Assembly (NCBI GenBank): GCA_029261995.1
Contig: JAJDAF010000050.1
Span: 62,001-126,000 of the forward strand
Direction: 5' to 3'
From: Candidatus Zhuqueibacterota bacterium
GTDB taxonomy: Bacteria; Zhuqueibacterota; Zhuqueibacteria; Oceanimicrobiales; Oceanimicrobiaceae
DNA length: 64,000 nucleotides
A model generated the notes under the pieces. The model made no database searches. It was not told the DNA's origin and saw nothing but the letters and a program-made list of their open reading frames with translations. Shown piece by piece: positions 8,219 through 15,896 of this stretch (position 1 is its first letter; every line of letters starts with the position of its first letter). The position numbers were made by a program, and so were the translations under genes.

Positions 8219-9148
8219 ATGGCATCACAGCGAGACTCGATCTGTGGTGTTCCATCAATCCTGGTCGGCCACGCCCAAAACGATGATGCCGGCACCGGAT
8301 GCACGGTGATTTTGCCCGAAAATGGGGCTGTGGCAGGAGTAGACATCCGCGGCTCTGCTCCCGGTACGCGGGACATCGAGGCAATCAAGCTGGTGCGGCT
8401 CGTGCCCAAAATCGATGCGGTCCTGTTTAGCGGGGGCAGCGCGTTTGGCCTGGGCGCCGCGGATGGCGTGCAGTGCTACCTGGAAGAGCAGGGCGTGGGA
8501 TTTGACGTCGGGGTCACGACCGTTCCGATTGTGCCTTCTGCCGTGATCTTTGACCTGTATGGCAGGGACCACAGAATACGTCCGGAGAAGCAGATGGGCT
8601 ACGATGCGGCTGCGAACGCAGTCAGCGGACCGGTTGCCGAAGGCAGAGTTGGCGCAGGCCGGGGCGCGACCGTCGGCAAACTTAGTGGCTTCGAGAAATG
8701 CATGCTCGGAGGCGTCGGGACTGCGTGCGAGGAGGTTGCCGGCATCTCAGTTGGGGCGCTCGCTGTCGTTAACGCTGTGGGCAACATAATCTCTCCCGAG
8801 ACCGGCGAGGTCGTGGCTGGCGCGAGAGATGCGGAAGGGGGGCACTTCCTGGATTACATGAAGCAGCGCGGTGACTCGCTGTTTGCGGCCCCCACAAACA
8901 CAACTCTCGCGGTGGTGGCGACCGATGCAGCCTTCACAAAGGAAGAAATAACCAAGGTTGCGCAGATGGCACAGGATGGGTTGGCCCGCGCAATCAATCC
9001 GGCGCATACGCCGTTTGACGGCGACCTTGTCATCGCTCTTTCTGTTGGCGAGCGCCAGGCAGACATTCTCACTGTTGGCGCCGTTGCTGCGGAAGTCGTA
9101 GCGAAGTCGATCGTCAGAGCCGTCAAAGTCGCCAACTCCATTGAGTAA
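8219..9148 (+). CDS. P1 family (DmpA/ThnT-type) self-processing peptidase
   Basis: N-terminal-nucleophile aminopeptidase-like protein, 309 residues, family S58/P1 (DmpA, BapA, ThnT). Recognisable are the N-terminal GVPSILVGHAQ, the glycine-rich FSGGSAFGLGAADGV and the C-terminal block with Asn-Thr-Thr at about residues 227-229. In ThnT the precursor cleaves itself between Asn and Thr and the new N-terminal Thr is the nucleophile; DmpA uses Gly-Ser. The Asn-Thr here therefore predicts a Thr nucleophile and autocleavage into roughly 25 and 9 kDa chains. Substrate is unknown. A GTG at 8216 is an equally possible start. It is eight bases from the ATPase gene, so the two are probably co-transcribed. 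Confidence 0.85.
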   Translation: MASQRDSICGVPSILVGHAQNDDAGTGCTVILPENGAVAGVDIRGSAPGTRDIEAIKLVRLVPKIDAVLFSGGSAFGLGAADGVQCYLEEQGVGFDVGVTTVPIVPSAVIFDLYGRDHRIRPEKQMGYDAAANAVSGPVAEGRVGAGRGATVGKLSGFEKCMLGGVGTACEEVAGISVGALAVVNAVGNIISPETGEVVAGARDAEGGHFLDYMKQRGDSLFAAPTNTTLAVVATDAAFTKEEITKVAQMAQDGLARAINPAHTPFDGDLVIALSVGERQADILTVGAVAAEVVAKSIVRAVKVANSIE

Positions 9149-9172
9149 ACTCAAAATACCACACAATCATCT

Positions 9173-9715
9173 ATGGGTTCAAGCATGATCTATGCGTATC
9201 AGGGCAAAGCACCGAGATTGCACGAGTCCGTTTTCCTGGCTCCTGGCGCTTCGGTAATCGGCGATGTCGAAGTGGGTGAAGACGCGAGCATCTGGTTTGG
9301 CGCAATTGTCCGTGGTGACGTGAACTCAATCACGATTGGTAGCCGCACCAACATCCAGGATGGTTCCATCTTGCATGTAACCAACGGCAAGTGGCCGCTG
9401 CACATCGGCAGCAATGTCACGGTTGGCCATGGCGCAATTCTGCATGGCTGCGTAGTGCAAGACAATTGCCTGATTGGCATGGGCGCCCGCGTTTTGGATG
9501 GCGCAAGGATTGGCGCATTCGCTTTGGTCGCCGCGGGCTCTCTGGTTCTTGAGGGCGAGAAAATACCAGGCTATTCCTTGGTTGCCGGGGCGCCGGCAGT
9601 TGTGACACGCTCACTCACCGCCGAAGAGATTGGCCAGATTAAGCGCTCGGCGGAAAACTATGTAGGCTACAAGAAGACTTATCAGGACGGTGAGAGTCTT
9701 CGCAGTCTGGAGTGA
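9173..9715 (+). CDS. Gamma carbonic anhydrase-like hexapeptide-repeat protein
   Basis: 180-residue left-handed beta-helix protein of the gamma-CA/YrdA family. Hexapeptide turns run from about residue 24 to 140. The three zinc-binding histidines of the family can be placed at His68 (SILHVT), His86 and His91 (VGHGAILHGC), and the RGDV/NIQDGSILH block is typical. The trimeric fold and zinc site are established for the family; actual CA activity is shown for only some members. ATG 9173 was taken; an in-frame ATG at 9185 is also possible. It follows the P1 peptidase by 24 bases and faces the antiporter gene head-on with five bases between stops. Confidence 0.88.
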   Translation: MGSSMIYAYQGKAPRLHESVFLAPGASVIGDVEVGEDASIWFGAIVRGDVNSITIGSRTNIQDGSILHVTNGKWPLHIGSNVTVGHGAILHGCVVQDNCLIGMGARVLDGARIGAFALVAAGSLVLEGEKIPGYSLVAGAPAVVTRSLTAEEIGQIKRSAENYVGYKKTYQDGESLRSLE

Positions 9716-9719
9716 GCTT

Positions 9720-11717
9720 TCAGCCTCCGGACTCACCGCCTCTTTCGGTTATTGTTTTTCCCGCGCCGTAGACGATCCCAATCAGAATTCCAGCCCCAAC
9801 AACAAGTGAGATGTAAGGATTCATGCCCCAGCCGACCGGTAGATAACCAACAAGACAGGCAATGCCACCAACCACCAGCGCGTAGGGCAACTGCGTTCGA
9901 ACGTGGTCAACATGGTCGGCAGCCGAGGCCATGGACGATAGAATGGTCGTGTCGGAAATTGGCGAGCAGTGGTCTCCCAGCACAGAGCCGGAAAGAATGG
10001 CTCCGACTGTGCCAATCAGAATTTTGTCGCTTAGCGCCGCCGCTAGCCCGGCTTCCAGAGGCAGGTGGTAGGCAATCGGAACCACTATCGGGGTCAGAAT
10101 TGCCATGGTTGCCCACGACGACCCAGTGGAAAAGCTAATAAACGCAGCCACGGCGAAGGTCAGCACCGGCACCCAATGCGGTGAGAGAATGCCTTTGGTC
10201 GCATCGATGACAAAATCGGCCGTCTTCAAATCCGCACAAACGTCGCCGATCGCCCAGGCCATAATCAGGACCATTGCCGCCAATATCATGGATTTGTATC
10301 CTGCAATAGCGGCGTTGATGGTTTGACCCAAGGTTAAGATTCTCTGCCCGACCGCAGCCACGCCAGCCACGAGCAGCCCTGAGAATGACGCCCACATCAG
10401 GGCCGAGAAGGAGTTCGCTTCGCCAATGATTTTACCAAGTGAGGCATCGGCGGCAGCACCGCCCAGCGCCTCGCTGCCACTGTGGTAGAGTCCAATCAGG
10501 GTAATGACGATCACCGTCATAATTGGAATGATCGCGTTATACCAGCGCAATGGCGCTCCATCAGGGGCCAGATCAAGATCTGAGCTTTCAGCAATCGGCT
10601 GCGCTCCGTCGCGCAAAACTTTGCCGTGCCTGTGAGCGCGGGTTTCTGCAGCTTTCATAGGGCCAAAATCGCGCAGAGAAAATCCGATCAAGAACACGAA
10701 CACGATAGCGAGCAGGCTGTAGGTTGAGTGTGGGATAGATTGCAGGAAGACACTGTAGGCATTCCGGGAGACCTCAATGTTGCCGAGGGCCTGGTCGATC
10801 AAACCAACCTGAAAGCCCACCCACGTGGAGACAAGCGCAATGGATGCCACCGGCGCGGCCGTTGAATCGACGATGTAGGACAACTTCTCTCTGGATATGC
10901 GCAAACGGTCAGTAAATGGCCGCATGGTGTTGCCGACGATTAAGGTATTCGCGTAGTCATCAAAAAATATCATCAGGCCCATCGCCCAGGTGGCAAGTTG
11001 GCCACCGCGTGGATTGTTCGCGTACCTGCGCAGCTTATCGACAATTCCTTGCGTTCCGCCGGCTTTGGAAATGATACCAACCATGCCGCCGAGAGTCAGG
11101 CTGAAGATGAGGATGGCGGCATGACTCTCGTCCGCAAGCGACTTGATAATGTAAGTATCCAGCGTTTTCATAAACCCGAAGACCGGATTATAACCGTTGA
11201 GAAAGACAGCGCCGAGCCAGATACCGGAGAAAAGTGAGATCAACGTCTGGCGCGTGATGAATGCCAATGCAATGGCAAGTAGTGGAGGCATCAAACTAAG
11301 AATCCCCGGAATTGCACGGATGGATGACGCTGCCCGTACGCTGCCGGCCATAGCTTCGATTTCGTGCTTGCCGGTCTCTGTAAACACCGCGTTCGGAATG
11401 GAGGCCTTACCTCCGTGCAACACAACGTAGGATGGCAGCGGCTCCACACCCGAATCTGTCGCTATCATGAACCCCTTCAGCTTGACCGTGTCCGAAGTGG
11501 AGCGAATGAGCAGGTCAGCGTGATTGAGCGCCTCAACCTTCACCTCGAACTGGACATGCCGCAGCGCGACCTTCGGGATGTCAAACCTGAGTTTGGTGAT
11601 TTGGTCTGGCGGTTGGTTTTGGGCAGGACTTGTCTCGGCGAATGCACCGAGTGCAAGAAAGAAGACAGCGGGAATTGCGATGTGGCGTCGGAATATTCTA
11701 CTGGTTTGTCCGTTCAT
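9720..11717 (-). CDS. nhaC: NhaC family Na+/H+ antiporter with exported N-terminal domain
   Basis: Polytopic inner-membrane antiporter, about 665 residues. The core shows family blocks: FDDYANTLIVGNTMRP, the SFSTGSSWATMAILTPIVVPIAY helix pair, and GDHCSPISDTTILSS, with at least ten membrane segments. Before the core are about 130 residues that start with a signal peptide (basic RIFRRH, then a hydrophobic stretch ending AFAETSPAQ) and continue as a probable beta-sandwich domain with a KHEIEAMAG-like strand pattern. This exported front domain is not part of ordinary NhaC proteins. I chose the ATG at 11717 because it gives a clean signal peptide; the ATG at 11780 would place 21 extra residues before it. 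Confidence 0.85.
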   Translation of the reverse strand: MNGQTSRIFRRHIAIPAVFFLALGAFAETSPAQNQPPDQITKLRFDIPKVALRHVQFEVKVEALNHADLLIRSTSDTVKLKGFMIATDSGVEPLPSYVVLHGGKASIPNAVFTETGKHEIEAMAGSVRAASSIRAIPGILSLMPPLLAIALAFITRQTLISLFSGIWLGAVFLNGYNPVFGFMKTLDTYIIKSLADESHAAILIFSLTLGGMVGIISKAGGTQGIVDKLRRYANNPRGGQLATWAMGLMIFFDDYANTLIVGNTMRPFTDRLRISREKLSYIVDSTAAPVASIALVSTWVGFQVGLIDQALGNIEVSRNAYSVFLQSIPHSTYSLLAIVFVFLIGFSLRDFGPMKAAETRAHRHGKVLRDGAQPIAESSDLDLAPDGAPLRWYNAIIPIMTVIVITLIGLYHSGSEALGGAAADASLGKIIGEANSFSALMWASFSGLLVAGVAAVGQRILTLGQTINAAIAGYKSMILAAMVLIMAWAIGDVCADLKTADFVIDATKGILSPHWVPVLTFAVAAFISFSTGSSWATMAILTPIVVPIAYHLPLEAGLAAALSDKILIGTVGAILSGSVLGDHCSPISDTTILSSMASAADHVDHVRTQLPYALVVGGIACLVGYLPVGWGMNPYISLVVGAGILIGIVYGAGKTITERGGESGG

Positions 11718-11858
11718 AAATGCCGAATGGTTAGGTAGAAGAATGTCAAGATTTGGTCTAAATGGAAAGGCAATGGGCATGTTAACGAAATATCACAACA
11801 AAGTAAAGAGGAAATTTTCGCAGGCTGACTTCGACTCATTGCCGCGTCCGAAATTATC

Positions 11859-11886
11859 TTGATTTTGCATAGGAACTTTCTAAATT
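11859..11886 (+). promoter_or_regulatory. Possible promoter for the GH2-like gene
   Basis: TTGATT (11859-11864) and TAAATT (11881-11886) with 16 bases between, in the 236-base divergent spacer (11718-11953) between the antiporter and the GH2-like gene. Rest of the spacer shows nothing I can name. Confidence 0.3.
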
Positions 11887-11953
11887 GGTGTCGTTTCAAG
11901 TTCCCTCAGCCACACCTGATTGCACGTGCACATACCTACGGATGGAGAAGGGC

Positions 11954-14623
11954 ATGTCCAGAGCGAACGCGTTGCCGAAGCTTTTCATCACATATCTGAA
12001 CCTGGCATTGATGCTCACCACCGGGTTTGTCTATCTGCCGGCCTTCGCCAGCGATAACCTGGCGCAGGGCTATCATCCGCGGGCTGCATCCGAAGAGGAG
12101 TTCAACCTCATCGCCCGCCAGTATGACAGCGAGACACGCAAAGCCATCTCTCTCAACGGCGAGTGGTCCGCCAAGTTGATCTCTGAAAACGACTCTGCCA
12201 CGGTTCAGGTGCCAGGCAGTTACGATTTTTACGGAGAGGTGGAATTCGTTCGCGGCTTCGAACTGGATTCCACGTTGGCGACCTCCGCGCTCGAGTTGAT
12301 TGCACTGGGCATCAACAACAGCTGCAAGATCTTCCTGAACGGCAATTTCCTGACCAGCCACGTCGCGGGTCATGCACCGTTTTCTGTTCGTCTGCCGGCA
12401 GAAATGCTGCTGCCAGGGGAAGCCAACGAGCTGCGAATTGTCGTGGACAACACCCTTTCCGCCCGCCACACATTGCCACTCAAATACCGTCCCGGCCTGT
12501 CAATACAGGGCGGCGGGATCTTTCGTGACATTTTTTTGCTGTCTTCTCCTCTGATTGCCATCGAAAGTGTGAAGTTAGCGCCGGCTTACAATGCAGATAG
12601 TTCTGTGTGTACTCTTTCTGCAACGGTAGTTTTAGAGAAGGATGACCGTGTGGCAATTGAGACAGAACTTGCAGATATTCGGTTGCAGGCAGTACTTTAC
12701 GATTCCTCGGGAGCCAGGCAGTTGTCCCGAGTTCCATCTGCACCTGTTGCCTTTGACAGGAGGCGCGGGACCAGTCAGTTTACTTTTGAAATTCGGCGTC
12801 CTGAGTTTTGGTCGCCCTCGAATCCGTACCGGTATCGACTTCAGGTCAGATTGATGCGCAGGCGTCAGATTTTGGATGAGAAGCCGGTTGCGGTTGGTCT
12901 AAGTCACGTGGCCATCTCGGGCGGTGCTCTCCACCTCAATGGTCGAAAGTTGCGGGTTCTGGGCGTGGACTGGGTCGAGGATTTTGCTGCAGGCAATGCT
13001 TCAGCCACCCTGTCCCAGCTTGATGCTGACATCCTTGAAATCAAGCGCTTAGGGGCGAATACGATTCGGGTGATTGGCACGCCGCCACATCCCTATCTGA
13101 TGGAAGCCTGTGACCGGGAAGGCATACTGGTTTTTATGGAACTGCCGCTTTCGTTCGTGCCGGACAGCCGCTTTCGAGACCCATCTTTTGTGGAGATGGT
13201 CAGCAACTATTTGTCGGAGATGCTGGAACGCTATAGCAAACATCCGAGCCTTGCGGCCTGGGGTATTGGAACGGATTTAGCACTCGACCAGCCCGCCACA
13301 GCGCGATTTATTTCCGGCGCGGAGAGGCTGGTGCGCAGACATTCTTCCAGACCGGTTTACGCCGGTTACCGCCACCTGCCTCCGACTCAGTTGCCGGAAG
13401 CCATCTCCCTGGTTTGTCGGACGCACTACGCCGTCGATCCGACGATGACAAAACCGTTGAGCCTCGGCAACGCGGACCCCAATCAAGCTGAGCTTGCGAG
13501 CATCGGAGTTTCGTTTCGCGCGCCGCCTTTGAAATCCGCGGCAAATGGTAATGCACCGGTTGCAGCAACCAAGTTCGATGAATCGCACATCGCGGCACAA
13601 GAGCTTCAGGCCTACCAGTTGAATCGAAATCTGACCTCTGCTATGGCCGACACATCCGGTTTCGGCATTTTGATTCACACCTACGCCGACTGGCATCTGT
13701 CCAGCCCCAGCCTGGTGTTTGGAGTCCGTCCGAACACGGCTCACAACCCCTCGGGCTTGTCAAGCTTGAATCGTGAAAAGCGGCTGGCCCGAGATGTTGT
13801 CGAGGGGATTTTCAAGCAGAGTTCGCCGAGAAAGCTATCGGTCCGGCTACCCGAGCAGGAAAGCCCCAGTGTCTACCCAATCGTCGGTTTGGGCCTGGTG
13901 CTGGTTTTTCTGTTCAATTTCAACCGCAGCAGGCGGCTGCGTGGCAATCTCAAGCGCATTTTTTCTCACCCCCACGGCTTTTACACGGAAGTGAGAGAAA
14001 ACCGCAAAGTGCCTAGCGGACATACTTTCCTGCTCAGCATCTTGACCACCGCAGTCCTGAGTATCCTGCTGTCCAGCATCATCTTCAATCTGCGCATGAG
14101 TTTGATGTTTGATGAAATTCTGGATTTGGTCGTTGCGTCGGCAGTATGGAAGCAGCGCATCATCTGGCTGGCGTGGCAGCCCGGAGTCTGTCTCGCCATT
14201 CTGTCGGCACTGCTGTACACATTGTTTTTCTGTGCTGTTGTGCTCTTGAAAGTGACCGGATTTCTTCTGGGGAGGAGTCTGCCGTTCGGGCAGTATGCCA
14301 CCATCTTGTTTTGGGCCTGCGCCAGTTTCGTCTGGCTGCTACCCGTTGCGCCCATCTTCTATCGGGTCATCGATCAGACACCCTGGACGCCGTTTGTCCT
14401 CGCTGTGGTTGTTTTGTTTGTGCTGTGGTTTTCCGTGCGGCTTTTTCGGGCTGTCAAGGTGGTTCTTGGGCTCTCGTGGTTCAGGAGCGTTCTGCTTTTT
14501 GCTGTCGCCCTGGTGGTTGTCGGCGGTGGCCTCGGTCTTTACTATGACCAGAAAAGTGCGCTTTTCGACTATGTGCCAATGTACTGGGATATCCTGCGGC
14601 ACCAACTTCCGTTTCTGTTGTAG
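11954..14623 (+). CDS. GH2-like pseudoenzyme fused to a polytopic membrane domain
   Basis: 889-residue protein with signal peptide (MSRANALPK... to AFA), a jelly-roll GH2 sugar-binding domain (about 40-200), a GH2 immunoglobulin-like domain (about 200-320), a TIM-barrel-like GH2 domain (about 325-600) and then about 250 residues with six or so membrane helices (from VYPIVGLGLVLVFLF). The usual GxGNE acid/base motif after the strand in HPSLAAWGIG reads GIGTD (Thr-Asp at 440-441), and the position of the nucleophile appears as TKFD (Lys540) where TEFG is expected. If this alignment by eye is right, both catalytic glutamates are gone. The start at ATG 11954 follows GGAGAAGG; an ATG at 11942 is an alternative. 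A carbohydrate-sensing or anchoring role is an inference. Confidence 0.75.
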   Translation: MSRANALPKLFITYLNLALMLTTGFVYLPAFASDNLAQGYHPRAASEEEFNLIARQYDSETRKAISLNGEWSAKLISENDSATVQVPGSYDFYGEVEFVRGFELDSTLATSALELIALGINNSCKIFLNGNFLTSHVAGHAPFSVRLPAEMLLPGEANELRIVVDNTLSARHTLPLKYRPGLSIQGGGIFRDIFLLSSPLIAIESVKLAPAYNADSSVCTLSATVVLEKDDRVAIETELADIRLQAVLYDSSGARQLSRVPSAPVAFDRRRGTSQFTFEIRRPEFWSPSNPYRYRLQVRLMRRRQILDEKPVAVGLSHVAISGGALHLNGRKLRVLGVDWVEDFAAGNASATLSQLDADILEIKRLGANTIRVIGTPPHPYLMEACDREGILVFMELPLSFVPDSRFRDPSFVEMVSNYLSEMLERYSKHPSLAAWGIGTDLALDQPATARFISGAERLVRRHSSRPVYAGYRHLPPTQLPEAISLVCRTHYAVDPTMTKPLSLGNADPNQAELASIGVSFRAPPLKSAANGNAPVAATKFDESHIAAQELQAYQLNRNLTSAMADTSGFGILIHTYADWHLSSPSLVFGVRPNTAHNPSGLSSLNREKRLARDVVEGIFKQSSPRKLSVRLPEQESPSVYPIVGLGLVLVFLFNFNRSRRLRGNLKRIFSHPHGFYTEVRENRKVPSGHTFLLSILTTAVLSILLSSIIFNLRMSLMFDEILDLVVASAVWKQRIIWLAWQPGVCLAILSALLYTLFFCAVVLLKVTGFLLGRSLPFGQYATILFWACASFVWLLPVAPIFYRVIDQTPWTPFVLAVVVLFVLWFSVRLFRAVKVVLGLSWFRSVLLFAVALVVVGGGLGLYYDQKSALFDYVPMYWDILRHQLPFLL

Positions 14624-14636
14624 AAGGATCTTCTAC
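14620..14636 (+). terminator. Inverted repeat spanning both stops of a convergent pair
   Basis: GTAGAAG (14620-14626), three bases, CTTCTAC (14630-14636): a perfect seven-base-pair stem that contains the stop codon of the GH2-like gene and of the AEC gene on the other strand. It could act as a weak bidirectional terminator; only nine bases separate the genes. Confidence 0.4.
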
Positions 14637-15568
14637 CCAAAAGCAACCGCCAGACTCAGAGAAACCATCGCCAGAAGCGTGCTGATCACAATTGCACCTG
14701 CCGCCGTGGCGACATCTCCGTCAAGCTGCTCTACCAGGATGTAAGAAGACGCTGCGGTCGGGCAAGCCAGGTAAATGCAGGCAACCTTGGCTTCTGCCGC
14801 CCCCAGGTTGAGGCCTTTCAGGATGGCATATCCGAGCATCGGCATGACAGCAACCTTGATCAAAGCCGCACTCGACGCTCGCACCAGACTGCCGCGCACC
14901 TTGACGGCTATGAGTGAAGCTCCGATACCCACCAGCGCCAATGGCAGAGACATTTGGCCAATAGCAGCGGTAGTGCGCTGCAAGGACGGATACATCCTAA
15001 GCCCAAGGAAAGAAACGACCAGTCCGCCGACCGATGCCAGCAGGAGCGGGTTGCTGATGAGTTCCCGAGCCATCCGCTTGAACGCTTCCAGGCCCAGCCG
15101 CTGTCTCCCGACCAGCATCACCAGGACTGACAGAATATTGTAGAGGGGAACCATGAGCGCCAGCGTCAGCACGGCGAGAGTCACTATTTGCGTTTCTCCC
15201 ACTCCCTGCAGGCCAGACGCGGCGTAAATAATCACCGGCAAGCCAACAAACGCCAGGTTCCCTCGAAATGATGCCTGGACAAAGGCGCCCGCTGAATGGG
15301 CAGGTATCTTCATGAGCCAGATGAGCACAAGACTGATGAGAATACTCGCAAACACGGCACTCAGGATCACGGAAAACACCTGAATTGCAGCACCGCCCGA
15401 TTGGCTGGTCGAGGCGATTTTGTTAAACAAAAGGCAGGGCAGGCCAACCCAGTAGGTCAGCCGGTTCAGGCCCGAGAACTGCGCCTCGCTCATGAAATTG
15501 AATTTGCGCAAGGCAGCGCCCAACGCGATGATGGCAAAAACAGGGGCTACGGCATTGAGGACGTACAT
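14633..15568 (-). CDS. AEC family (auxin efflux carrier-type) permease
   Basis: 311-residue inner-membrane transporter with about ten helices in the five-plus-five arrangement of the AEC family. Typical features are the N-terminal VLNAVAPVFAIIALGAALRK and the segment LNRLTYWVGLPCLLFNKIA, then FVGLPVIIYA in the middle and a second half starting near NPLLLASVGG. Members move small organic acids or related anions; the substrate here is unknown. The ATG at 15568 is chosen since an upstream TTG at 15601 would add an unlikely polar leader. The gene lies between a GH2-like gene that it faces and the divergent smc promoter region. Confidence 0.85.
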   Translation of the reverse strand: MYVLNAVAPVFAIIALGAALRKFNFMSEAQFSGLNRLTYWVGLPCLLFNKIASTSQSGGAAIQVFSVILSAVFASILISLVLIWLMKIPAHSAGAFVQASFRGNLAFVGLPVIIYAASGLQGVGETQIVTLAVLTLALMVPLYNILSVLVMLVGRQRLGLEAFKRMARELISNPLLLASVGGLVVSFLGLRMYPSLQRTTAAIGQMSLPLALVGIGASLIAVKVRGSLVRASSAALIKVAVMPMLGYAILKGLNLGAAEAKVACIYLACPTAASSYILVEQLDGDVATAAGAIVISTLLAMVSLSLAVAFG

Positions 15569-15733
15569 GTTGAGATTAATCCGAATTTGAAGTAATTGCA
15601 AACAAGTAACCGGAATTTAGTCTGGTGGCGTTTAAGAATCAAGGGTATGAATTTGTGACCCGCTAAAATGAACAATTCTAATCATCTCCGACGGTTTTGG
15701 AACTTGCGGACCGATTCGCACACCAAAAACAAC

Positions 15734-15762
15734 TTGACATTGAACTGCAATTCGTTTATATT
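15734..15762 (+). promoter_or_regulatory. Strong sigma-70-type promoter of smc
   Basis: TTGACA (15734-15739) and TATATT (15757-15762) with 17 bases between, about 135 bases before the smc start. The 295-base spacer 15602-15896 holds this promoter and the inverted repeat at 15800. Confidence 0.7.
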
Positions 15763-15799
15763 CTGCCCGACTCCATATTGTGTTGCTTGAGTCTTAAGT

Positions 15800-15815
15800 A
15801 TACTGTATATAGTAT
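15800..15815 (+). promoter_or_regulatory. AT-rich inverted repeat in the smc leader
   Basis: ATACT-six bases-AGTAT, 38 bases downstream of the -10 box, in a run rich in TA steps. It could be an operator, but its short arms make chance quite possible. Confidence 0.25.
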
Positions 15816-15896
15816 GCTTTGCCGGTTTTCTCGTACTCTGTCGAACAATTAGATCCGCCCAAATCAACACCCTAAACCAACCGAAAGAGGCATCGC

